From positions 1 to 6,567 of the forward strand of contig JACPSV010000083.1 in assembly GCA_016193115.1 (NCBI GenBank): a stretch of DNA of 6,567 nt, written 5' to 3'. Every line of letters starts with the position of its first letter. Position 1 is the first letter of the stretch. The notes under the pieces were generated by a model. That model searched no databases. It worked only from the letters and a program-made list of their open reading frames with translations, and had not been told where the DNA came from. Positions 1 through 6,227 of this stretch are shown one piece after another. The translations under genes were made by a program, and so were the position numbers. This DNA comes from Elusimicrobiota bacterium. GTDB taxonomy: Bacteria; Elusimicrobiota; Elusimicrobia; 2-02-FULL-39-32.

Positions 1-32
1 ATCAACTCCATCATCAGATTGCGATCAGTGTA

Positions 33-1250
33 TCAATCTCGTCGGAGATTGTCAACAATAGTGCGGAGGGCGGAGGCGCGGTTTTTGACTTTGCCTTGAA
101 ATTGGGCGATGGCCAATGCCTGCAGAATTTTGCGGAATAAAGGGCCGGGAGAAAATCCCATTTTTTTGAGGTCATTTCCGTTTAACAGGGGTTGGGTGCG
201 AATCCACTTTTGGCAGGAATGCCACTTTTTTTGCAACAGTTTGTCTTTCTTTGTCCGGATCCAGTTTTCAAAGAAAAGATTTGTTTCCGGGAACAGGGTT
301 TTTCGGTCGATTTTAGTTACGGGTTTGTTGGAAACCAGAGTTTGGTGAATGCGGTTGATTTCCAGAGCCCTTTCTTTGACTTCGTTGGGAAAATTCATGC
401 GGATCAAAAATGTTTCCGTGTCGAAAGGGTCATTGTTGATCAAAAGAGCGGCCAGTTGAACGGCGAGCGGGAGAACATCTGTCTCAAACAGGTTCAGGTT
501 CCAGCGCAGATCCGGATCCACTTGTCTCAATACGTTCCATTGGGAGAGTAGTGCTAAGGCTTTTCCGGGCGATTTCTCTTTTAGAATCTTTTCTAGTTCT
601 GTCCTTATTCTGTCCGTAGAGAGTTTTCGGACTTCGTTGTTTTGGACGGATTCTCGAAGCAATTTTATTGTTTCTTTCTCCAAATCGAATTGAAATCGGG
701 CGGAAAACCGGGCCGCGCGAAAAATGCGGGTGGGATCGTCCACAAAACTCCGGGAATGAAGAATGCGCACGAGTTGGAGGCGGAGATCGTCGGTTCCATG
801 GACCCGGTCTATCAGTTCTCCCCAGTTTTCTTGGGAAAGGGAACAGGCCATGGCGTTCACGCTAAAGTCTCTGCGGGCAATGTCCGTTTCCAGGCTGCCT
901 TTTTTTACGATTGGGAGTGTGGCCGGCGCGGCATACGATTCCTGACGGGCCGTAATCAGGTCGCAGTGAGTACCGTCCGGAAATTGGAGTGTGGCCGTCA
1001 GAAATTGCGGATAAAACGTGAGATCCGCCTTTAAACTTTTTGCCAACCTCTGAGCCAGAGGCAGGCAAGAACCGCCCACAATCGTGACATCGCAATCCGT
1101 GGGTCGAGTGTCCGGCAGAAAGAGATCGCGAACCACTCCTCCCACCAGATAAGGTTTTAGTTTCAATTTTTTAGCCGCGTTGGAAACTGTCTCCAACTTT
1201 TGAATCAGGGCAGGCGCCAACTTTTTGTTCAGTAAGGAAGAGAGGTTCAT
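33..1250 (-). CDS. cca: Class II tRNA nucleotidyltransferase (CCA-adding enzyme / poly(A) polymerase superfamily)
   Basis: A cytoplasmic enzyme of 405 aa that adds CCA, or part of it, to tRNA 3' ends using CTP and ATP. All hallmarks are visible: LVGGVVRD (35-42) binding the nucleotide phosphates; the metal-binding Asp pair in TDCDVTI (Asp52, Asp54); the flexible-loop boundary and RRDFSVNAMA (126-135); the template motif Asp-Asp-Pro-Thr-Arg (171-175), equivalent to (E/D)DxxR, which selects C or A; IFRAARFSARF (176-186); and STDRIRTELEKIL in the neck (211-223). The C-terminal helical part ends with LLNGNDLKKMGFSPGPLFRKI-type tRNA-binding sequence (about 355-375) and is of normal length. A CC-adding, A-adding or poly(A) polymerase specialisation cannot be excluded from sequence alone; a full CCA enzyme is the default. 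The ATG lies one base after the peptidase stop (TGA-C-ATG), and no Shine-Dalgarno is visible before it, suggesting termination-reinitiation. It is functionally unrelated to its neighbours. Confidence 0.93.
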   Translation of the reverse strand: MNLSSLLNKKLAPALIQKLETVSNAAKKLKLKPYLVGGVVRDLFLPDTRPTDCDVTIVGGSCLPLAQRLAKSLKADLTFYPQFLTATLQFPDGTHCDLITARQESYAAPATLPIVKKGSLETDIARRDFSVNAMACSLSQENWGELIDRVHGTDDLRLQLVRILHSRSFVDDPTRIFRAARFSARFQFDLEKETIKLLRESVQNNEVRKLSTDRIRTELEKILKEKSPGKALALLSQWNVLRQVDPDLRWNLNLFETDVLPLAVQLAALLINNDPFDTETFLIRMNFPNEVKERALEINRIHQTLVSNKPVTKIDRKTLFPETNLFFENWIRTKKDKLLQKKWHSCQKWIRTQPLLNGNDLKKMGFSPGPLFRKILQALAIAQFQGKVKNRASALRTIVDNLRRD

Positions 1251-1251
1251 G

Positions 1252-2604
1252 TCATGGGTTCAGGAGAGATTCGAGAATTCCTTGCTCTTTCTGTTCGTTT
1301 TTCTTGTCTCCGGACTCTTTGTAAAGAATCGTCAGAAGATCATGCGTTTTGGGGTTGAAAGGATGGATCGCGTTCGCTTCTAAAAGGGCCATTTCAGATT
1401 CCTTCAGGTTCTTTTTCCAGAACATTTGTTCGGCGAGCAAAAGGTAAGCCAATGCATAGTTGGGGTTTTCGCGGGTGGACCTTTTAAGCAGTTCGATCGC
1501 TTCTTCTTTTTCTCCCGACTCAATCAGGAGGCGGGCGCATTTGCTGAGAGCGACAGGATTGTTGGGTTCCATTTCTAACGCTTTCCGATACTGAATTAAA
1601 GCCGCTTCGGGTTGGTCGTTTAGTTTCATGCGGTCTCCCAGACGAATGTGTCCGCGGATCTGAATGCCGGCCAGATCTTCCACCTCGTCTTTTTGCGAGC
1701 CAATCTTGATTGTGTCCACGATGGCTCCTTCCGATTCTCTCCAATTTTCCTTCCTGAGAAATTCTGGCCACCCTTTCTCCACCTCGTCTCGCGATTCACC
1801 CAAAACGGACTGAAAGGCCTGGTCCTGCGATTTGCCTTGAGAAAATTCGATCAAAATCTGTTTGATGTGCGCGGCGTTTCTCTTTTGAATTCCATGCACG
1901 GTCGTGGCGACTTCGGAAAACGCTAACCGCACCTCCGATTGATCTTTAAGATAAGCAAGGGACGGTTCCATGCGCGAAAAGGGGATGGTTCTTTCTTCTT
2001 CCACAGCCCGAATCAGTTCCGTCCTGTTTCCCGGAGCCAAGTAAAGGGGTTCCTCCAGTCTCCAGCGCGTATCCAGATATTTTGCGGCGCCCTCGTGCAA
2101 CCATAAAGGACAAAGACCGCGGCTCTTTTGATTGATGAGAAAATGAACATATTCATGCGACAGAGTGTCCAGCCATCGGTACCCGTAGGCCAGTTGTCTT
2201 GGACTGAGTATCATAATCCGCCTGAATTTGCAAACTCCGATCACCCCGCTTCGGCGCAGAACGTCTTCCGGAAGGGTCGTTGCCTGGGAAAAGCTTTCCA
2301 ATGTGGGATAGACTTCCACGCCCACTTTCTCGGTTGGGAAGTGATCCAAAACTTTACCGATTCTTTGATAAGCTTTTTCCAACGCTTCTAACGCGTATTC
2401 CTTTAAGATACGATCTCTTACCGTTCCTTTGAAAATAAAATGTTCCGATTCGGAAGATTCCATTTGGGAATAAAGTTGCCTCAAATTTGAAATATAATTT
2501 TTGAGCGAGGCGGTGGACTCAAAAAAAGAATCCGGTATTTGGGAAACGATTTGATCCGCTTCCTCAATTTTTTCCACCCTCCATATCCAATGCAAAGTTT
2601 GCAT
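1252..2604 (-). CDS. Peptidase MA-like HExxH metalloprotease with C-terminal TPR repeats, apparently lacking its signal peptide by frameshift
   Basis: The uninterrupted frame encodes 450 aa. The centre carries the zinc-protease signature: His150-Glu-Tyr-Val-His154, then Pro-Leu-Trp-Leu-His-Glu171-Gly-Ala-Ala, 17 residues after the second His. This HExxH plus downstream Glu pattern fits the gluzincin 'peptidase MA-like' family (Glu151 as catalytic base; His150, His154 and Glu171 as zinc ligands). Residues about 319-445 form roughly three TPR-type helical hairpins (for example DQPEAALIQYRKALEMEPNN and EKEEAIELLKRSTRENPNYA), which would bind partner proteins. Relatives are normally exported, but the first residues from the ATG at 2604 (MQTLHWIWRVEK) contain no signal peptide, and the bases before it (CTTCCTGCCT) contain no Shine-Dalgarno. 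I infer that the true start is near 2704 in another frame, joined across the A6 run at 2573-2568. It ends one base before the next gene. The natural substrate is unknown. Confidence 0.82.
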   Translation of the reverse strand: MQTLHWIWRVEKIEEADQIVSQIPDSFFESTASLKNYISNLRQLYSQMESSESEHFIFKGTVRDRILKEYALEALEKAYQRIGKVLDHFPTEKVGVEVYPTLESFSQATTLPEDVLRRSGVIGVCKFRRIMILSPRQLAYGYRWLDTLSHEYVHFLINQKSRGLCPLWLHEGAAKYLDTRWRLEEPLYLAPGNRTELIRAVEEERTIPFSRMEPSLAYLKDQSEVRLAFSEVATTVHGIQKRNAAHIKQILIEFSQGKSQDQAFQSVLGESRDEVEKGWPEFLRKENWRESEGAIVDTIKIGSQKDEVEDLAGIQIRGHIRLGDRMKLNDQPEAALIQYRKALEMEPNNPVALSKCARLLIESGEKEEAIELLKRSTRENPNYALAYLLLAEQMFWKKNLKESEMALLEANAIHPFNPKTHDLLTILYKESGDKKNEQKEQGILESLLNP

Positions 2605-2704
2605 AGGCAGGAAGTTGTAGGGTGAAAAATATAAGATATAAATAAATTAGAAGTCTCCATTGCTGTCCGGTTAATGTACGATAAAAAGTTACCCACCCGC
2701 TCAT
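2567..2704 (-). other. Out-of-frame signal-peptide coding segment, probable true N-terminus of the downstream peptidase
   Basis: From the ATG at 2704 this frame reads MSGWVTFYRTLTGQQWR, then a hydrophobic core LLIYLYLIFFTLQL, then PAYA followed by NFALDMEGGK: a classic n-region with Arg, h-region, and an Ala-x-Ala cleavage site after residue 35. It then hits TGA at 2566-2564, just past a run of six A (2573-2568). Removing one A makes the frame continue directly into the peptidase (GGK-IEEADQ), giving a precursor of about 483 aa. AGGA lies 6 nt before the ATG. No ATG, GTG or TTG occurs in this frame between 2704 and the hydrophobic core, so the start must lie in the repeat. An alternative is that AT-rich DNA gives a hydrophobic frame by chance, but the Ala-x-Ala site and exact junction argue against it. 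Confidence 0.6.
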
Positions 2705-2722
2705 GGTGAATCCTGAAAGCCC

Positions 2723-2751
2723 GCTCATGGTGAGCCTGTCGAACCATGAGC
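2723..2751. repeat. Hairpin unit 1 of the compound repeat
   Basis: A perfect 9-bp inverted repeat: GCTCATGGT at 2723-2731 and ACCATGAGC at 2743-2751, around the 11-nt loop GAGCCTGTCGA. The loop is the reverse complement of the loop of unit 2 except for one base. Because both strands fold, orientation cannot be assigned from structure alone. Confidence 0.85.
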
Positions 2752-2757
2752 AACCAT

Positions 2758-2786
2758 GCTCACCCTTCGACAAGCTCAGGGTGAGC
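2758..2786. repeat. Hairpin unit 2 of the compound repeat, inverted relative to unit 1
   Basis: A perfect 9-bp inverted repeat: GCTCACCCT at 2758-2766 and AGGGTGAGC at 2778-2786, around the 11-nt loop TCGACAAGCTC. Taken as reverse complement it aligns without gaps to unit 1, with three changes in each arm, all compensated so that pairing is kept, and one change in the loop. Six bases (AACCAT) separate the units. Confidence 0.85.
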
Positions 2787-2809
2787 GGATGCATTCGCTC
2801 ACCCTGAGC
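2774..2809. repeat. Long 14-bp hairpin overlapping unit 2
   Basis: GCTCAGGGTGAGCG (2774-2787) is the exact reverse complement of CGCTCACCCTGAGC (2796-2809), with an 8-nt loop GATGCATT. This GC-rich stem is longer than unit 2's and uses that unit's right arm, so the two folds exclude each other. No T-tract follows on either strand, so I do not call it an intrinsic terminator, but it could pause polymerase, attenuate, or stabilise the 3' end of the upstream mRNA. Confidence 0.75.
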
Positions 2810-2882
2810 GGGCGGTACAAGATGTACTTTAAACAAATGATTTAAATGCATAGTTTAGCCGGACACCAGTGATTCAGAATAT

Positions 2883-5800
2883 CTATTGGGTCAACCTTCG
2901 GTAATAGTTTTTGATCACGGGTTCTTGGGATTTGGGGTATTTTTCCTTAAGAGATTCTATAATTTCTTCGCGGAATTGTGGAGGCGGCAGGTACTCTTCT
3001 GCGCCGGGAATGTGAACGGCGCCGCTCCTAAAGCCGCTGCCGCCAGCGGAGGAAGATCGAGGTTGAATCAAGGGGCTGGTTCTTTGCGCGGAGTTCTGTT
3101 GGTTCTGCTGCATTTCTTCCTGTCCCTTTTGCAGATCCTCCTCCAGATCCCTTAGAAAGGCGAGGGCTTTTTCTTGATGGGATTGAGCGGGTTGGGTTTC
3201 GTTCTTCTCCAGAGACTTTGCGCTGGAACGCATTTCGCCGTGAGCGCTGCGCAAAGAGTTCAGCATCCCCTGTGTAACAATCGCGGTCCGATTGGCCAGT
3301 TGTGTGAGATCGTTTCTAAATTTTTGAGTGTCGGACGCCAAAGAAGTTTGGTCGCGGCGCAGACTTTTCAAAAGGGTCTGCTCTTCCGCTGAGAAGAAAA
3401 GGGAATCTCTTTTAGGAGGGTTCCTGAGCGCCCGTAAAATTTCCTCTTCTTCTTTTTTTATTTCTGCTGTTTGTTTGAGGACGTTGGACAGGAGGCCGTA
3501 GCGCGGCGCTGTGGATTGGCTCATTGAGAGGTGGCGCTGGAGATCTTTTTCGGCAGAGTCCAGCGGAGGCACAATTTCGCTCAACCACTTTTGGGAGAAT
3601 GTGACATTGGCGTCGTTCATCTCTTTCCAAATTTTTTCTAAGACCGGCAATATCGTCTGTAAAGTTCCGGCCGCGCTCTTTTCCCAATCCTGAGGAGAGT
3701 CTTTTGAGCTTAGCGTGTTAGAAAGATTCTTCGCGGCGTCCAAAATCTTCTTTTGTTGATGAGTCAAATCGGATAGAATCTTTTTTTGTTTCTGATCGAG
3801 GAGTTCCGACTGTTTGTTTTCTAGTTGCGCGGTGGGTTGCAGTATCTTTTCCTGTCGTTGGATCAGTTGTTTCAATGTTTGGAACTGCAGCGACATCTTT
3901 TTGTCCAGTTCATTCGCGTCTGAGTTTGTGGTTGTTTCGAACGCTTTGGAGAGAGTTTCCTGCGCTTTGCGCGCTTCCTGAAGGAGTTCTTTGGCGGCTT
4001 GGAGAGCCGCCTGCAGGTTCCCGCTCTGCAACGCTTGGCTTAAGGATTGGGCTGACTTCTGCATGGAATCCATGTTGAGAGACTTAACGCTTTCCTGATT
4101 CACGAAATCTTCCGGCAGGTCTTGAGGCAACTGCCGGATTTGTTTCTGGATTTCGGAAATGATTCTGGAAGCTTCCTGCAACGTGTCTTGTAAGAGCTGA
4201 ACCATTTTAGAATCTAAAGGTTCTCCGGAGGTTAAATTATCTTCAAGAATTCTACCCTTCTCTTCCAGACGGCCGGCGGAATCCATTAAATCTTTCATCT
4301 TGCCGTACTTATAGATTTCTTCGGAAAGGGTAGCCAAACGTTCCAGTTCCGCGATGGAGTTGTCCTGCTGCGTAACGGCTTCTTGCCACTGTTTCTCGGC
4401 AAAAGCGTTTTGCGCTTGGGTCATCGCCCCATTTTTAAGTTCGTTCAAAGATTTTTTGATCGCGCGATGTTCGTTCCACAAACGGGGATCGCTGTACGGA
4501 TCATTTTCCATTTCCGAAACGATACGATCCAAATCCTGTTCCAATTTTTGTGTTTTGGAACTTACTTTGGCTTGTTTGAGAACGGATTCGTCCAGCTGGC
4601 GCTGAAAGCGTTCTGCGTCCGCGGAGATGCTGTTCCATTTCTCTTCCAGAACCTTGGCCAGGGTCTGTTCTGCTAGAATCTGGAGTAGATCTTTTCTAAA
4701 GGTTTCCATGTCCTTCTCGATTTTTTCATGGCTCTTCTCATAGTTTTGAATTTCTACCAGGATGCTCGCGCTGGCTCCTCGTTTGGGGCCGGTGATACGG
4801 TCGTTATCTTCTACTTCCAACTCCATCTGCAAAATTTCTCCCGCTGTGGGACGGAGCGCGCTGAGCGGAAATTCAACCGAATCAATTTTGAGCGTGGACG
4901 GCGTTTTGTATCTCCGTAAAAGGAACCTCTCAAATCGGGCTGAACCTTTTCTTCCCGCTTTGAGCGAGACCGCGGAGACGCCCATGTCGTCTGCCGCCTC
5001 AAATGAGAAGGGGACGCGCGTTTCCCGGCTCGCAAGAATATCGCTCGCGGGCGAGAGCAACCGCACCGAAGGAGAACGGTCCTCCGCGATCGAGATGACG
5101 TAATGAGGGTTGCGCGTTGGACGATTTCCTAAAGAGTCCGTCCATTCAAACCAGAATTCTATGGGATTTCTGACGGTCAGAGATGCTTCGATTTGGGAAT
5201 CTTGGGTTCGGGTTGGGAACCGTCTTCCATCCGCGGTGACGATCTCCGCCTGCTTTAAGGGACGCGTGGATTGAGATTGGATCGTGACTTTTGTGCCGCG
5301 CAATGTTTGAAATTGGGGTGGACCTTCCAGAGTCTCCGGATTTTTGGAGGTATACTCCGGGTATTCCAGATACGATTTGAAGCGGATGAGTTGAGTCGTT
5401 TCCACAGGGGTCAGGGTATAAACGGGAGAGTGAAGATTTTTCCAGCGTACCCGGAAGAGAAGTTTTTCCGTCAGCGCGTTTAGTTTGTAAAAAAATCTGG
5501 AACCTTCTTTTTGGCCCGTGACGTCTTCCCAACGGTCTTCAACGCGAACGGAAAGGTTTGGCGCGGGTTCGCCGGACTGAAGCATTTGGATGGAAATCTC
5601 CACGGGTTCTCCGAAAGGCGCGTCTCCTCCTTGAGGAAAGATTCTTAAGAAACGGGCAATTTCGCTCTCCGTTCCCCGGACCAACTGGTTCCATCCTTTA
5701 AGTCCCGCTTGAGGCGGGAGAACCAGAAACAGAAATGTCAGGACCCAAATCAAAGTCAGGGAAACCATCTTCCTTTTTAAGTTTTCCCAAAGAACGAAGG

Positions 5801-6227
5801 AGGAAGGCGCATGCTTTTCTAGCGCGGACTGCATTCCTTGGATAAAGGTTTCCTGCATGTCTGGAGACACGCCTTCTTGTACGCCGCTTTCGCTCAGTTC
5901 GATGGCGCTTTGAATCTCCTGAAAAGTGGCCGATTTCTTACCCATGATTTTAGAGAAGGAAGGAATCGTCATTTTTTTGCGGGCAGAGCGGTACGATGGA
6001 ACCGCGCAGGCGACAATCGAGGCGGCCGCCAAAAACCACACCGCCAGACGGCTCCACCCGTTATAGATGCCGACGGAGATCATTAAGACCAAAAGGAATA
6101 GGGCGAAAAAAATAGTGCAGAAATGAATTGTCTCGCTCATTAAAACGCCCCGACAATAATTCTTGTAGTGACTCTTCCAATTTAGGAAGGTGAAATTTTG
6201 GGAGGTTCTTTCCGATCCCGAACTCAT
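2883..6227 (-). CDS. Large membrane-anchored coiled-coil protein, DUF4175-like
   Basis: A protein of 1114 aa from the ATG at 6227. I prefer this start to the TTG at 6257 or the ATG at 6242 because it forms an ATGA overlap with the preceding stop and has a purine-rich Shine-Dalgarno just upstream. Three hydrophobic helices lie near residues 36-56, 61-79 and 154-172. Then come beta-rich segments resembling Ig-like domains (about 185-500), with a Tyr-Pro-Glu-Tyr-Thr motif near 289-293 and Ala-Ala-Asp-Asp-Met-Gly-Val near 411-417, both typical of this protein type. Residues about 495-1050 are a long, Gln/Lys/Glu-rich helical region predicted to form coiled coil. The end (about 1069-1114) is a separate conserved-looking module: VHIPGAEEYLPPPQFREEII, then a short helix and NYYRRLTQ. 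With three helices the large C-terminal part is probably periplasmic. No catalytic motif is seen, so the role is probably structural or scaffolding with the upstream membrane protein. Exact biochemical function is unknown. Confidence 0.85.
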   Translation of the reverse strand: MSSGSERTSQNFTFLNWKSHYKNYCRGVLMSETIHFCTIFFALFLLVLMISVGIYNGWSRLAVWFLAAASIVACAVPSYRSARKKMTIPSFSKIMGKKSATFQEIQSAIELSESGVQEGVSPDMQETFIQGMQSALEKHAPSSFVLWENLKRKMVSLTLIWVLTFLFLVLPPQAGLKGWNQLVRGTESEIARFLRIFPQGGDAPFGEPVEISIQMLQSGEPAPNLSVRVEDRWEDVTGQKEGSRFFYKLNALTEKLLFRVRWKNLHSPVYTLTPVETTQLIRFKSYLEYPEYTSKNPETLEGPPQFQTLRGTKVTIQSQSTRPLKQAEIVTADGRRFPTRTQDSQIEASLTVRNPIEFWFEWTDSLGNRPTRNPHYVISIAEDRSPSVRLLSPASDILASRETRVPFSFEAADDMGVSAVSLKAGRKGSARFERFLLRRYKTPSTLKIDSVEFPLSALRPTAGEILQMELEVEDNDRITGPKRGASASILVEIQNYEKSHEKIEKDMETFRKDLLQILAEQTLAKVLEEKWNSISADAERFQRQLDESVLKQAKVSSKTQKLEQDLDRIVSEMENDPYSDPRLWNEHRAIKKSLNELKNGAMTQAQNAFAEKQWQEAVTQQDNSIAELERLATLSEEIYKYGKMKDLMDSAGRLEEKGRILEDNLTSGEPLDSKMVQLLQDTLQEASRIISEIQKQIRQLPQDLPEDFVNQESVKSLNMDSMQKSAQSLSQALQSGNLQAALQAAKELLQEARKAQETLSKAFETTTNSDANELDKKMSLQFQTLKQLIQRQEKILQPTAQLENKQSELLDQKQKKILSDLTHQQKKILDAAKNLSNTLSSKDSPQDWEKSAAGTLQTILPVLEKIWKEMNDANVTFSQKWLSEIVPPLDSAEKDLQRHLSMSQSTAPRYGLLSNVLKQTAEIKKEEEEILRALRNPPKRDSLFFSAEEQTLLKSLRRDQTSLASDTQKFRNDLTQLANRTAIVTQGMLNSLRSAHGEMRSSAKSLEKNETQPAQSHQEKALAFLRDLEEDLQKGQEEMQQNQQNSAQRTSPLIQPRSSSAGGSGFRSGAVHIPGAEEYLPPPQFREEIIESLKEKYPKSQEPVIKNYYRRLTQ

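Larger units (their letters stand above)
2696..2812. repeat. Compound palindromic intergenic repeat (REP-like, about 117 bp)
   Basis: The outer ends are inverted copies: 2696-2709 (CCCGCTCATGGTGA) and 2799-2812 (TCACCCTGAGCGGG) match at 13 of 14 positions as reverse complements. The 14-base left end is also repeated directly at 2720-2733, 24 bp on. Inside are two complete hairpin units facing each other (2723-2751 and 2758-2786), and the second also overlaps a longer stem (2774-2809). The core, with GCTCA arms around a TCGACAAGC/GCCTGTCGA loop, resembles a widespread class of bacterial extragenic palindromes; this is recognition from memory. Translation of such repeats gives spurious peptides (TLSLSKG, RQAHHER), and both occur here in short open frames. 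No transposase is present, so it would be a non-autonomous element. It fills the only real intergenic gap in the window. Confidence 0.85.
2605..2882. other. Intergenic region between the DUF4175-like gene and the peptidase
   Basis: It consists of an AT-rich flank after the DUF4175-like stop (2813-2882), the palindromic repeat (2696-2812), and an AT-rich stretch (2605-2695) that I read as signal-peptide coding in part. A small inverted repeat GTACA-AGA-TGTAC sits at 2815-2827. I see no convincing -35/-10 pair and no T-tract terminator on the minus strand, so whether the peptidase and nucleotidyltransferase have their own promoter is undecided. Confidence 0.6.

Noticed and set aside
1..32. Start of a further minus-strand gene downstream of the nucleotidyltransferase
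   Set aside because: ATGATGGAGTTG occurs on the minus strand near 15-4, but only about five codons fit before the window edge and no Shine-Dalgarno is visible, so it cannot be supported.
642..1034. Plus-strand 130-aa open frame
   Set aside because: It is entirely antisense to the well-supported nucleotidyltransferase, with composition expected of an opposite-strand shadow.
2481..2753. A 90-aa minus-strand open frame
   Set aside because: It begins in the repeat (RQAHHER-type peptide) and ends inside the peptidase coding region in another frame, with no family features.
2774..2809. Intrinsic terminator after the DUF4175-like gene
   Set aside because: The stem is strong but no T-rich tract follows on either strand, and it belongs to a repeat element.
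2696..2812. CRISPR array
   Set aside because: Repeat units are palindromic and inverted relative to each other, spacing is irregular, there are no unique spacers of even length, and no cas genes are present.
2564..2851. A 95-aa open frame taken as a gene from its first ATG
   Set aside because: Its first half is translated palindromic repeat (TLSLSKG-type peptide), a familiar source of spurious ORFs. Only the part from about 2704 down is kept, as a signal-peptide segment of the peptidase.
4762..5103. Plus-strand 113-aa open frame
   Set aside because: It is antisense to the beta-rich part of the DUF4175-like gene and carries no recognisable motif or start signal.
5146..5532. Minus-strand 128-aa open frame
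   Set aside because: It lies in an alternative frame inside the DUF4175-like gene, whose own frame shows clear domain structure here.
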